A stretch of DNA of 64,000 bases from Thermococcus sp. GTDB taxonomy: Archaea; Methanobacteriota_B; Thermococci; Thermococcales; Thermococcaceae. Shown here one piece after another: positions 42,660-51,102 of this stretch. Under the pieces are notes generated by a model. It ran no database searches, was not told the origin of the DNA, and was given only the letters and a program-made list of their open reading frames with translations. The DNA lies in NCBI RefSeq assembly GCF_027023865.1, contig NZ_JALVUC010000011.1, forward strand, positions 1-64,000, read 5' to 3'. Positions within the stretch are counted from its first letter, which is position 1; each line of letters opens with the position of its first letter. Made by a program: the position numbers and the translations under genes.

Positions 42660-44447
42660 TTATCTCTTTCTCTTTTTTGGCCTCTGTGGCTTCTTCGTTT
42701 GCTTTCCCCTCCATAGAACGACGGCAGCAATGGCTATCAGAATGCTCCCTGCGGTTATGTACGCGTACGCTTTTCCGCCACTGTTCTCCTTTTCCACGGA
42801 TGGAACCGCCCTGAACCCGTTTACACGGTACGCTTTTATCACCAGCGGGTTCTTGGAGGGAAATATAACCACGTAGCCATCCAGTCCTCCAGTGTTCACT
42901 CCCCCCGTTGAGTTTCCTATGTACCTTGAGTCCTCCACCTCGAGGAAAGTAGCGTTCTTGAGGAAAACCCTGCCGCTCTCGATGTTCACCTCAGGTATAT
43001 CCGCGTAGAGTAACCCTCTGAGGAACGAGAATCCCTTTTTGTAGACCTCACTGTTGGTGAGTCCCGCCTCCTGGAGGCCCAAGAGTGCCCGTGCGGTTGA
43101 CGCTATCCCCGCGATTGAACCCTGCGTGTATGGGAACGCCCCAGTGGGATACTGCCGTTCTTTGAGCATACCAAGTGTTGTATTGAGCTCTTTTGCCATC
43201 CCGAACTCGCGGAACACCACCAGCGCCCGGGCGAGGGCGTAGGTTGGCACGCTGTAGTACATGGGCTTTCCCGTTTTAGGGTTCTTTGTGAGCATCCACG
43301 TGATGTTCCTGGAGAGATAGACAAGGGACTTGGAATAATTGTAGTTCACGTTGAGCTTTCTGAATACCCAGACCACGTACTCCGTGTTGTAGAAGTCCTT
43401 CCAAACCCCGTCTCTGTCCGTGGAGAGCAGGTAGCTGACCTCCTTTGAGTAGTTCTCCCCGAGGAGCGCCTTCACCCTCGCGGTCTCAGCAACCTGCCAT
43501 GGAAGGAGCGCCGAGAGGTTGTCCGGTAGCCCGGGCTTGATGCCGCACTCCAGGTAGTAGCTAGCCAGAACGGCCTTTTCCCACTCTGTTCTCGGTTGTA
43601 GCTTCCCCATGTATGGGCAAGCTATCGTCTTTAGGTTTTCGAAGCCGTTTACTCTCGCAACGGTGAGGAGGTCAAGCACCCTGAAGTAGAGTTCTCCCCA
43701 GAATCCAAAGTGCTCCCTCTTCAACAGTTCCTCGCGGTACCTCTGGTTCCCAGTGGCGTAGAGCGCCATAGCTATCGCGATCGTGTCATCGCTTGTGAAG
43801 TTCTCCAGCTGAACCTTTCTTCCCAGGTATGCAAGGGCAAACGCCCTGTATGCCCTCAGGTCGCCGTTCACCTTCATGTTCTCAAGTTCGTTCACTTTTC
43901 CAAGTGCCAAGTAGCCGAAGATCCTCCCTTCATCCGTTCTGGGCTGTGCCGTCATTAACCAGCCGATCGCACGCTCTATCGCTTCCCCAACCTGCTTGTT
44001 CATCCCCGTGAGGTTCTTTAGTATATAGCCCTTCTTGAACTCCTTCAGAGCAATAACTGCTAAAGCTGTGTCGAGGTAGTCGTTCCACGAACCATCTGCC
44101 TTCTGCTTGTAAATGAGCCAGTATGCGGCGTTGTTTATCGTGTGGATGTATCTCCCGTGGGCGATGTTCTCACCCCTCATCAGGGCTAGCATAGCCATCG
44201 CGGTGTACTTTGCTTCCTCCTTCCCACCCTGGGAGTATCCCCATGAATTGAACGGGGTTCTTATTGCCATCAACCATTCACAGCCTTCCAGCACCCCTGT
44301 ATAGTCGCCCGTCTTGTAGAGGGCCAGAACCGCGAAGGCCGTGTCCGGGACGGTTGGGTAATACGTGTACGGCTCGATTTTAGCCGAGACCGGCACCGAT
44401 GATGCAATGAGCAGGATGAACAGCCCGATTACTAGAACCCTCCTCAT
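42660..44447 (-). CDS. Secreted alpha/alpha-toroid protein with C-terminal membrane anchor
   Basis: A 595-residue exported protein: signal peptide (RRVLVIGLFILLIASSVPVS), a long helical region with terpene-cyclase/prenyltransferase-like repeats (DTAFAVLALYKTGDY, GSWNDYLDTALAVIALKEF, YPTGAFPYTQGSIAGIASTA), then a C-terminal helix and a Lys/Arg-rich tail that holds it in the membrane. The toroid repeats suggest binding of peptides or polysaccharides outside the cell rather than terpene chemistry. GAGGTGG precedes the ATG. It follows the subtilase gene by 40 bp and is likely cotranscribed. Confidence 0.75.
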   Translation of the reverse strand: MRRVLVIGLFILLIASSVPVSAKIEPYTYYPTVPDTAFAVLALYKTGDYTGVLEGCEWLMAIRTPFNSWGYSQGGKEEAKYTAMAMLALMRGENIAHGRYIHTINNAAYWLIYKQKADGSWNDYLDTALAVIALKEFKKGYILKNLTGMNKQVGEAIERAIGWLMTAQPRTDEGRIFGYLALGKVNELENMKVNGDLRAYRAFALAYLGRKVQLENFTSDDTIAIAMALYATGNQRYREELLKREHFGFWGELYFRVLDLLTVARVNGFENLKTIACPYMGKLQPRTEWEKAVLASYYLECGIKPGLPDNLSALLPWQVAETARVKALLGENYSKEVSYLLSTDRDGVWKDFYNTEYVVWVFRKLNVNYNYSKSLVYLSRNITWMLTKNPKTGKPMYYSVPTYALARALVVFREFGMAKELNTTLGMLKERQYPTGAFPYTQGSIAGIASTARALLGLQEAGLTNSEVYKKGFSFLRGLLYADIPEVNIESGRVFLKNATFLEVEDSRYIGNSTGGVNTGGLDGYVVIFPSKNPLVIKAYRVNGFRAVPSVEKENSGGKAYAYITAGSILIAIAAVVLWRGKQTKKPQRPKKRKR

Positions 44448-44487
44448 TCAAACCACCTCAAGGAAGAAAAAGAAAGGGGGTTAAAAA

Positions 44488-46542
44488 TCATCCGTAGTAG
44501 ACTTTAACATCGAGCTGGTAGTTGGCGGTCCAGTAGTAGGTGTCGTAGGCGTAGACCACGAAGTACCAGGTTCCTGGAGCCGGGTTATTGTATTCAACGT
44601 GTTGTATTGAACCCAAGTTCTCTGAGCTGTCAACGAGGTTCTGGTTCGGGTCGTAGAGGTAGAGGAAGAGATCATCGTAGCTGTTACCGGTGAGGTCTCC
44701 GGTTATCTTGGTGGCGCCGCTGTTCACGGTCATCTCGTGGACGTTGTAGTCCCCGAAAGTAACGGTTCCAGTGAAGGTTTTCTCGTCAACGGTAGGCTGG
44801 CTTCCGCTTCCGCTGCTACCACCGTTGCTTGGGCTGCTCCCGCCGTTGTTGCCACCGTTGCTGGGGTTACTACCACCGTTGCTCGGACTGCCAGTTCCCT
44901 GACTGACGGTGCCTCCCTCGTCGAGCACCTCGAGCTTGTAGTTGGCGCTGCCGGAGTAGCTGACGATGAGGAAGTACCAGGTTCCTGGGGTGGGGTTCCT
45001 GTAGGCGACCTTCTCAAAGCCGTAGTATGAGGTGTCGGAGTAGTCGACGAGCTGGCCGTTCGGGTCGTACATGTAGAGGTCGAGGTCTGTCTGCTGGTTG
45101 TCCCAGGTGAGGAGTGCCGCTATCCTCGTCGTTCCACTGCTGACGGTGACCTCCTTGGTGACGTTCTGCTTGTTGGCGAGATAACCGGTAAAGTCAACCT
45201 TTGAGTCCTGGTCGTAGTTGAGGGCTTCGTAGGCGTTTATCCTACCGGCGCCGTAGGCTACACCGGCTATGGCGCTCGAGTTCACAACATCGGCGGTTAT
45301 CTCGAGGACATACTTTATCTTGTCAGGCGTCCAGTCCGGGTGGGCCTCCTTGAGGAGAGCCACTGTACCGCTGACGTGTGGGGTGGCCATCGAGGTTCCA
45401 GAGGCGGCAACGTAGTACTGACCGACAGTCTCGCTCGTGAGCTGGGTTCCGGCAGCCCTGTCGGAGATAATCCAGTTCCCCGGAGCGACTACCTCCGGCT
45501 TGAGCCTGCCGTCAGCGGTTGGGCCCCTGCTGGAAAAGTAGGTAATAACGTCGTTCTTGTCAACGGCTCCGACGGTTATAACATCGGGTGCCGCAGCCGG
45601 GGAGCCGATGGTGTAGGTGTTTGGCCCGCTGTTCCCAGCTGCGACACAGACTGTTATTCCATCTGCCCATGCCTTGTCAACCTCCTGACTGAGGGCGTCG
45701 GTTCCATCGGAGCTCTGTGAACTTCCGAGTGAAAGATTGATGACGCTTATGTTGTACTTGTCCTTGTTCTGGATAACCCAGTCGATACCGGCTATTATGG
45801 TTGAAACGGAACCGCTTCCATCCGCATTGAGAACTTTAACGCCGACGAGCTTGGCACCGGGGGCGACACCCCTGTATTTGCCGTTGCTCGCTGCACCCGT
45901 GCTGGCTATTATTCCAGCAACGTGGGTTCCGTGGCCGTTGTCATCGTACGGTGTGGTCCTGTTGTTGACGAAGTCCTTCCATCCTATAACCTTACCCTGA
46001 AGGTCGGGATGGGAGGCGTCGATTCCGGTGTCCACAACGGCCACGGTAACACCGCTCCCATCGTAGCCAACGTTCCAGACCTCTGGGGCGGATATCTGTG
46101 CGGTTGATTCATCAAGTCCCTCAAGGTCAACATCGGCCTGTATCTTGTAGTCCTCCTGGATGAACTGGATTCCCGACATCTGGGAGTTCCCAAAGAAGCC
46201 GGAGTCAATGAGACCGGCTATCATAAGGAGGTCGTGAACCTTGAGTGTAACCGCAACGGCTGGAATGGCCTTGTAGTCGTATTTAATCTTAGCTCCAAGA
46301 AGTTTGAGAACTCGTATCGCGTTCTTTTTGTCCGCCTGATTGTCGAACATTATCACGGTACTGACATCCTGGTTCCAGTTCATGTTCTGAACCTTCTGGA
46401 ACAGGGCCGGGGTAAGCAGGCCATAGTTCTTCTGGGTCTGGACGTGCTTCACTGCTACTGGCTTGGCCGGAACTGCCGCAACCATACCTGCCATTATTCC
46501 AACTAGGAATAAGGCAACCACCACTGTCTTCCAATTCTTCAT
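44488..46542 (-). CDS. Secreted subtilisin-like serine protease
   Basis: A 684-residue extracellular protease. Signal peptide 1-23, N-propeptide to about 135, then the S8 catalytic domain with Asp in [14 protein letters not shown] (about 171), His in [11 protein letters not shown] (about 204), oxyanion Asn in VAAGNSGP and Ser in [13 protein letters not shown] (about 384). Two jelly-roll PPC-type domains follow, separated by a linker of Gly, Ser, Asn and Pro. From memory it resembles Tk-SP of T. kodakarensis, but with a second jelly-roll domain at the C-terminus. A minus-strand TATA ATTTATATTT lies near 46627-46636. Confidence 0.93.
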   Translation of the reverse strand: MKNWKTVVVALFLVGIMAGMVAAVPAKPVAVKHVQTQKNYGLLTPALFQKVQNMNWNQDVSTVIMFDNQADKKNAIRVLKLLGAKIKYDYKAIPAVAVTLKVHDLLMIAGLIDSGFFGNSQMSGIQFIQEDYKIQADVDLEGLDESTAQISAPEVWNVGYDGSGVTVAVVDTGIDASHPDLQGKVIGWKDFVNNRTTPYDDNGHGTHVAGIIASTGAASNGKYRGVAPGAKLVGVKVLNADGSGSVSTIIAGIDWVIQNKDKYNISVINLSLGSSQSSDGTDALSQEVDKAWADGITVCVAAGNSGPNTYTIGSPAAAPDVITVGAVDKNDVITYFSSRGPTADGRLKPEVVAPGNWIISDRAAGTQLTSETVGQYYVAASGTSMATPHVSGTVALLKEAHPDWTPDKIKYVLEITADVVNSSAIAGVAYGAGRINAYEALNYDQDSKVDFTGYLANKQNVTKEVTVSSGTTRIAALLTWDNQQTDLDLYMYDPNGQLVDYSDTSYYGFEKVAYRNPTPGTWYFLIVSYSGSANYKLEVLDEGGTVSQGTGSPSNGGSNPSNGGNNGGSSPSNGGSSGSGSQPTVDEKTFTGTVTFGDYNVHEMTVNSGATKITGDLTGNSYDDLFLYLYDPNQNLVDSSENLGSIQHVEYNNPAPGTWYFVVYAYDTYYWTANYQLDVKVYYG

Positions 46543-46625
46543 ACTTAAACACCTCTTTACCTTTGGGCTTCTATCAACTCATCAGGGTCATAAACCCTTC
46601 ATTGCAGTCTTGGTATGTTCATGCA

Positions 46626-46637
46626 AATATAAATCTT
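46626..46637 (-). promoter_or_regulatory. TATA box of the subtilase gene
   Basis: GATTTATATTTG on the minus strand lies about 85-95 nt before the ATG at 46542, giving a leader of about 60 nt. The rest of the 315 bp between the subtilase and S17e genes is AT-rich and shows no gene. Confidence 0.55.
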
Positions 46638-46806
46638 TCGAATCTTCAGCGTACGTTTGGAAGTATTATATTAGAATTGGTATTCCTATTTGGAGTATGT
46701 AAAACAAACACATATCTATTCGTTAAGCATTAAGAACCAACTTGAAACTTGGGGTTCCAACAAAGTACCATAGAATCATCAGAAAAAAGCATATAATGGT
46801 AATATG

Positions 46807-46821
46807 TTGGAAATCTTCCAA
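46807..46821 (-). terminator. Possible terminator hairpin after S17e
   Basis: TTGGAA-GAT-TTCCAA (minus strand) is a perfect 6-bp inverted repeat about 40 bp after the S17e stop; a GCTTTTTTC run follows about 30 bp later. Either element could end the transcript. Confidence 0.3.
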
Positions 46822-46857
46822 GAACGGAACGTTAGAACATCAAAAGGCGGAAGGGGC

Positions 46858-47061
46858 TCAGAGCATCTTGCCCTCTTCCTTCATCCTGACGAGTTTGGTC
46901 ATGTAGCCCGCTATCCTGTTTCTGATGGTCTTGCTCTGGACGGTGGTGAGTTCCTCGACCTTCTTCTTGTTGTGCTCGAAGTCCCTTGTGAACTCGTTCG
47001 GGTAGCGGTCAAACAACTCGCGGGCAGCCCTCTTGATGAACGTCTGCTTGATGTTTCCCAT
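46858..47061 (-). CDS. rps17e: 30S ribosomal protein S17e
   Basis: A 67-residue archaeal S17e. The chain [20 protein letters not shown] followed by [18 protein letters not shown] and a Lys/Arg-rich end fits family length and sequence. Two adjacent ATGs (47064 and 47061) follow GGGGGGAT; 47061 is chosen because family members begin Met-Gly-Asn-Ile. A minus-strand GCTTTAAAACC TATA lies at about 47115-47125, back to back with the promoter of the DUF371 gene. Confidence 0.94.
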   Translation of the reverse strand: MGNIKQTFIKRAARELFDRYPNEFTRDFEHNKKKVEELTTVQSKTIRNRIAGYMTKLVRMKEEGKML

Positions 47062-47170
47062 CATCAATCCCCCCGTTATCTTGACCCTGACAACCATACC
47101 CCAGTCTCGAAAGCGGTTTTAAAGCTTTTCCCTCGCTCAGGCTTATAAACCCTCCTCCCGAGCAAAAACC

Positions 47171-47590
47171 ATGCTGAGGGAAGTCATTCACTGCAGGGGC
47201 CACGAGAACGTTAAAGCCACCCATAAATCGACGCTGGAGTTTACGAAGGAGGACTACCTTACCCCAAGGGGAGACTGCATACTCTGCATCAAAGCTGATA
47301 AGGGGATAAACGACCTAAGCGGGGGATTCAAAGCTGCTCTCAGAGCTGGGAAAAGGCTCCTCATTCGCATAAGAGTTGGGGGCATTGTGGACGAGGTCCT
47401 CGCTGAGGGAAGTCCAGACCTGATTTTAGACCACGAGTACTCAATGGTGGTTAGAAGGAGCACTTATGTTGACGGGAGAACGCTCGCGGTGAGGGCTAAC
47501 AAGGCCGCAAGGGACATAGACAGGCGCATCGTTGAACTCCTGAGACATCCGGAAGCGAAGGCAGAGGTGGAACTCCTAATCCTCGACTGA
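47171..47590 (+). CDS. DUF371 family protein
   Basis: A 139-residue archaeal conserved protein. CRGHENVKATHKSTLEFTKE, RGDCILCIKADKGINDL and YVDGRTLAVRANKAARDI are hallmark segments of DUF371, whose function is unknown. GCTTATAAAC at about 47141-47150 is 20-30 nt before the ATG and no ribosome site is present, so the mRNA is probably leaderless. Confidence 0.85.
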   Translation: MLREVIHCRGHENVKATHKSTLEFTKEDYLTPRGDCILCIKADKGINDLSGGFKAALRAGKRLLIRIRVGGIVDEVLAEGSPDLILDHEYSMVVRRSTYVDGRTLAVRANKAARDIDRRIVELLRHPEAKAEVELLILD

Positions 47591-47618
47591 TTTTTAAGAC
47601 CTTATTCATATTTCCCCT

Positions 47619-48935
47619 ATGTTGTCCCAAGCCAGAACAGATGCCCACTCCATACTCGACGCCGCGCTGAAGGCGGCTGATCCATATCTTGCAGTGAAAA
47701 GGGCAATGGGAGTTAGGGGCAACGCCCTAAGGGTTTTTGGGAGGGAGTTTCCTGTAACCGGAAGCATCTACCTCCTCGCCTTTGGCAAGGCCGCCTGCGC
47801 GATGGGCAAGGCCGTCGTTGATCTTCTCGGAAAGCGCATTAAAGAGGGCCTCATCGTCACGAAGTATGGCTACGCTTGGAACTGCCCCAGAATCCAGAGA
47901 ATCAAAGTTATCGAGGCCGGCCATCCCATTCCGGACGAGAACTCCCTCCTCGGAGGAAAGTTAGGCGTTGAACTTGCCAAGAGGATTGGAGAAGAGGATA
48001 TCCTCCTCGTCCTCATCTCCGGTGGTGGTTCCACGCTCTTCCTCCTCCCGGAGGAGGGGATAAGCCTTGAGGACAAAATCCGGACGAATGAGCTTTTGCT
48101 TAAGAGCGGCGCAAAGATATCCGAGATAAACACCGTGAGGAAGCACCTCTCCACAGTGAAAGGTGGAAAGCTCGCGAAGCGCGTTAAGGGGACGGTGATA
48201 AGTTTGATCCTCTCCGACGTCGTCGGAGACCCGCTTGAGACCATAGCCTCCGGTCCCACCGTGAGGGACCCCACGACGTTCCAAGATGCCTATGGGATTC
48301 TGAGCCTCTACGGCGTCTGGGAGAAGCTGCCCGAGAGCGTTAAGAAGCACATTGAGCGTGGTTTGAACGGAAAAGTCGAGGAAACCCTCAAGGAAAATCT
48401 TCCAAACGTTCATAACTTCATTGTGGGGAGTGGGACGAGAGCCTGCGAGGCAGCCCGGAGGAAGGCAGAAGAGCTGGGCTACAACGCCGGAATCCTGACG
48501 ACGGCCCTCGAAGGGGAGGCGAGGGAGGTAGCGCTCGCGATAGGCTCGATAGTCCAGGAAGTGGCCAAATGCAACCGTCCACTTCCAAAGCCGGCCGTTC
48601 TCATAGCGGGAGGTGAGTGGACTGTAACGATTGGTGGAGAAGCCGGCCTCGGCGGTCCGAACCAGGAGTTTGCCATGAGCATTGCCCGGAAGATATCGGG
48701 TCTCAACGCTGTTGTCCTGGCCGTTGATACGGACGGCACAGACGGGCCGACCGGTGCAGCTGGTGGAATAGTTGATGGGAAGACCATTGAAAGACTGGAA
48801 AAGGCCGGAATCAATGTCGAGGACGTCCTTAGGAGGCACGACGCCTACAGGGCACTCAAAACTGTAAATGCACTCCTTAAAACCGGACCGACTGGAACGA
48901 ACGTGAACTCGCTGGTGGTGGCGGTGGTGGTATGA
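47619..48935 (+). CDS. Glycerate 2-kinase (MOFRL family)
   Basis: Phosphorylates D-glycerate to 2-phosphoglycerate, linking non-phosphorylated glycerate to the lower glycolytic pathway. The 438-residue chain has an N-terminal domain (YLLAFGKAACAMGKAVVDLL, VLISGGGSTLFLLP) and the MOFRL domain (LIAGGEWTVTIGGEAGLGGP, AVDTDGTDGPTGAAGGIVDG). TTTTTAAGAC at 47591-47600 lies about 25 nt before the ATG, consistent with a leaderless start. Its stop overlaps the next gene (ATGA). Confidence 0.92.
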   Translation: MLSQARTDAHSILDAALKAADPYLAVKRAMGVRGNALRVFGREFPVTGSIYLLAFGKAACAMGKAVVDLLGKRIKEGLIVTKYGYAWNCPRIQRIKVIEAGHPIPDENSLLGGKLGVELAKRIGEEDILLVLISGGGSTLFLLPEEGISLEDKIRTNELLLKSGAKISEINTVRKHLSTVKGGKLAKRVKGTVISLILSDVVGDPLETIASGPTVRDPTTFQDAYGILSLYGVWEKLPESVKKHIERGLNGKVEETLKENLPNVHNFIVGSGTRACEAARRKAEELGYNAGILTTALEGEAREVALAIGSIVQEVAKCNRPLPKPAVLIAGGEWTVTIGGEAGLGGPNQEFAMSIARKISGLNAVVLAVDTDGTDGPTGAAGGIVDGKTIERLEKAGINVEDVLRRHDAYRALKTVNALLKTGPTGTNVNSLVVAVVV

Positions 48936-49579
48936 AGGTGGAGATCAAAAGGAGGCCAGTTAAATACGCCCGCCTCGAGGTTAAGCCCGATGGAAGGGTG
49001 GTCATCACGGCCCCGGAGGGCTTTGAAGTGAAGGACTTCATCGAGAGGCACAGAAACTGGCTCGAGGCCAGGCTGGCCGAGATAGACGGTCTGCGGGAGA
49101 CAGCCCGGTCAGGCTTTCCGATAAATGGTGAATTCTACACTGTGCTACATGGGGGGAAAACGAAGGTCCATGAACGGTTTAAGACGGTGGTTCTCTCAGG
49201 ATACCGTGATGAGGCCCTCTCCGGGCTGAAGGCCTTCCTCAGGCCTAAGCTTCTCGCCCTTGTTGATGAGTGCTCGCGTAAGATGGAGGTTTCTCCGGGA
49301 AAGGTCTCCATCCGGCACCAGAGGACTCGCTGGGGGAGTTGCTCTCCTAAGGGCAACCTGAACTTCAACGTCCGCCTCGTTTCTGTTCCGGTGGAGCTTA
49401 GAGAGTACGTCGTCGTCCACGAGCTAGCTCACCTGAAGTACATGAACCATTCAAAGGCGTTCTGGAGGCTCGTTGGGCGCTTCTGCCTGGACTACAGGGG
49501 CGCAAGGGAAGAACTTAAGAGATGGTGGAATATCATAGGACTCAACCCCTACTGGCGATGGCTTGGTGGGAAGGAATGA
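48932..49579 (+). CDS. YgjP-like (DUF45) zinc metallopeptidase
   Basis: A 215-residue WLM/DUF45 family protein. VVHELAHLKYMNHSKAFWRL carries the HExxH-type zinc site (HELAH) with the third His in NHSKAFW. Preceding HQRTRWGSCSPKGNLNFN is diagnostic for the family. Substrates are unknown. The ATG overlaps the glycerate kinase stop, and its own stop overlaps the next ATG, so three genes are chained by coupled translation. Confidence 0.87.
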   Translation: MKVEIKRRPVKYARLEVKPDGRVVITAPEGFEVKDFIERHRNWLEARLAEIDGLRETARSGFPINGEFYTVLHGGKTKVHERFKTVVLSGYRDEALSGLKAFLRPKLLALVDECSRKMEVSPGKVSIRHQRTRWGSCSPKGNLNFNVRLVSVPVELREYVVVHELAHLKYMNHSKAFWRLVGRFCLDYRGAREELKRWWNIIGLNPYWRWLGGKE

Positions 49580-49995
49580 GAAGCCTTCTCAAGTTCATGG
49601 CGCTGATGGCCGACGAGGTTGTAGTGGGTCTCTTCCTCATCTGGGTACTGCCGAGCTTTGGGGTTGAGCTTCCCCTCTGGGTGGTGGCGGTCGTCATAGC
49701 GGTTCTCCTGGCCAAGGATTTTCGTGTGGTGCCCTTCATCCTGCGCGGCGGCCTCAGCGCCAAGCCTCAGATCGGCTCTGAGAGCCTGATCGGGAGAACC
49801 GCGATGGTGGTTGAGGATTTAAACCCCAGAGGCCTTGTAAAAGTGGCTGATGAGCTCTGGAGTGCCAAGTGCGTAAACGGAACGGCCCGGAAGGGCGAGG
49901 TGGTTGTGATAGTCGGTGTGAGTGGCGCTAAGATCCTCGTGGAACGCCGAGCATCGCCAGAACCCGGGCAACTTCCTCTGGATGGTTCGTCGTGA
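49576..49995 (+). CDS. NfeD-like membrane protein
   Basis: A 139-residue protein with two hydrophobic helices (residues about 10-60) and a C-terminal OB-fold of the NfeD type (SLIGRTAMVVEDLNPRGLVK, GEVVVIVGVSGAKILVERR). Such proteins usually partner with a stomatin or ClpP-like membrane protease; none is adjacent. The ATG at 49576 overlaps the previous stop, with GGTGGGAAGGA upstream. The last 68 bp overlap the 3' end of the opposite-strand gene in antisense. Confidence 0.72.
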   Translation: MRSLLKFMALMADEVVVGLFLIWVLPSFGVELPLWVVAVVIAVLLAKDFRVVPFILRGGLSAKPQIGSESLIGRTAMVVEDLNPRGLVKVADELWSAKCVNGTARKGEVVVIVGVSGAKILVERRASPEPGQLPLDGSS

Positions 49996-50365
49996 AGGAA
50001 ACAGTCCAGCCCTTCTTCCGCCGTATCGTGACACATGCCTTTGCTGGAAGGGTGAAGTGGATCGTCCCGTAACAGCTCATCCAGCCCTTCCGAACCTCAA
50101 AGCCCGCTATGTTCTCGGTAGAAACCGTCTTCCTGACTACGAGCCCGAAAAGGCCCCTTATTCTAACCTCACGCTCGTCTATCTCGATTTTGATGGCCGT
50201 GACATCCAGAAGGAGAACTGAAATTCCAAGTGTGGTCGTGAGCATTATCTCAAAGCCCTCTCCCGCATGATATGCACCGTAAAGACCCGCGAACATCGCA
50301 AGGACTGGAATCAGCACGATGATTTGAAACACCCTGCTCGTTAGTCTCTCTTCGTATAGCGCCAT
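49928..50365 (-). CDS. Membrane protein with PH-like domain
   Basis: A 145-residue protein with two N-terminal helices (residues about 12-55) followed by a beta-rich domain (IKIEIDEREVRIRGLFGLVV, ENIAGFEVRKGW) that looks like a bacterial PH domain. The function is unknown. It is convergent with the NfeD-like gene, sharing 68 bp of coding sequence read on opposite strands. No strong ribosome site is seen before the ATG. Confidence 0.65.
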   Translation of the reverse strand: MALYEERLTSRVFQIIVLIPVLAMFAGLYGAYHAGEGFEIMLTTTLGISVLLLDVTAIKIEIDEREVRIRGLFGLVVRKTVSTENIAGFEVRKGWMSCYGTIHFTLPAKACVTIRRKKGWTVSFTTNHPEEVARVLAMLGVPRGS

Positions 50366-50430
50366 GTTCTCATCGAAGAAACTTCTCGGTTAGAGTTTTA
50401 AATGTTGCTTTCCAAATCCTCGGGATAGCC

Positions 50431-50859
50431 ATGGTAATGAAGATGCCCGTTGACAGGTTAAGTGATGGGGAAGTTAGGAAAATACTGACGAAGTACAGGA
50501 GGATAGCCCTCGTAGGGGCCTCACCAAAGCCGGAGCGCGACGCCAACCAGGTGATGCGCTACCTGCTTGAGAAGGGCTACGAGGTCTACCCCGTGAACCC
50601 ACGTTATTCCGAAGTCCTCGGAAAGAAGTGCTATCCAAGTGTTCTCGACATTCCTGATAATGTGGAGATAGTCGACCTCTTCGTTCGGCCGGAGTTCACG
50701 ATGGACTATGTGGAGCAGGCCATAAAGAAAGGAGCAAAGGTTGTCTGGTTCCAGTTCGGGACTTACGACAGGGAAGCCTTCAGGAAGGCCAAGGAGGCCG
50801 GTCTAATGGCGGTGGCCCACAGGTGCATAAAGCAGGAGCACGAGAGGCTTATGGAGTGA
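50431..50859 (+). CDS. CoA-binding domain protein
   Basis: A 142-residue stand-alone CoA-binding Rossmann protein of the YccU family. IALVGASPKPERDANQVMRY, GYEVYPVNPRYSEVLGKKCY and VWFQFGTYDREAFRKAKEAG fit the family. The role is unclear; such proteins may regulate acyl-CoA metabolism. TTTTAAATG at 50396-50404 lies about 27 nt before the first ATG, so it is probably leaderless; further in-frame ATGs follow at 50437 and 50443. Confidence 0.83.
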   Translation: MVMKMPVDRLSDGEVRKILTKYRRIALVGASPKPERDANQVMRYLLEKGYEVYPVNPRYSEVLGKKCYPSVLDIPDNVEIVDLFVRPEFTMDYVEQAIKKGAKVVWFQFGTYDREAFRKAKEAGLMAVAHRCIKQEHERLME

Positions 50860-51096
50860 GTTTCAGGAGTTCCAGAAGCTCTCTCGTGTTCAGCACCTAG
50901 ATTTCTCGAATTTCTTTCAGCCTCCTATTGTTGCTCCACAGGGGAGCGTTTACCTTCAGGGCGAGGGCCACAAAGTCTGCGTCGTCTTTATCTGGGCTTA
51001 CCCTAAGTGGCAGGGAATGAACTCGGAGTAAAAGTCCTCATTCACAAAGCTGACTTCTTCCCTGTCGTGAACGGCGAGGTTTTCAAGAGAAAAAGA
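50849..51096 (-). pseudogene. VapC-like PIN domain toxin, C-terminal remnant
   Basis: Between the CoA-binding and TRM11-like genes the minus strand reads SLENLAVHDREEVSFVNEDF and YSEFI, then shifts frame and continues VSPDKDDADFVALALKVNAP followed by LWSNNRRLKEIREI, a TAG stop, and VLNTRELLELLKL. DKDDADFVALAL and PLWSNNRRLK are the classic second half of PIN-domain ribonucleases with two catalytic Asp. The N-terminal half, a start and a VapB antitoxin gene are gone. The remnant begins directly after the TRM11-like stop and overlaps the end of the convergent gene. Confidence 0.75.
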
Positions 51097-51102
51097 TAAC
51101 AG

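Noticed and set aside
46463-46702. Plus-strand 79-codon frame in front of the subtilase gene
   Set aside because: Half lies antisense to the subtilase signal peptide, the rest is AT-rich leader; no start signal.
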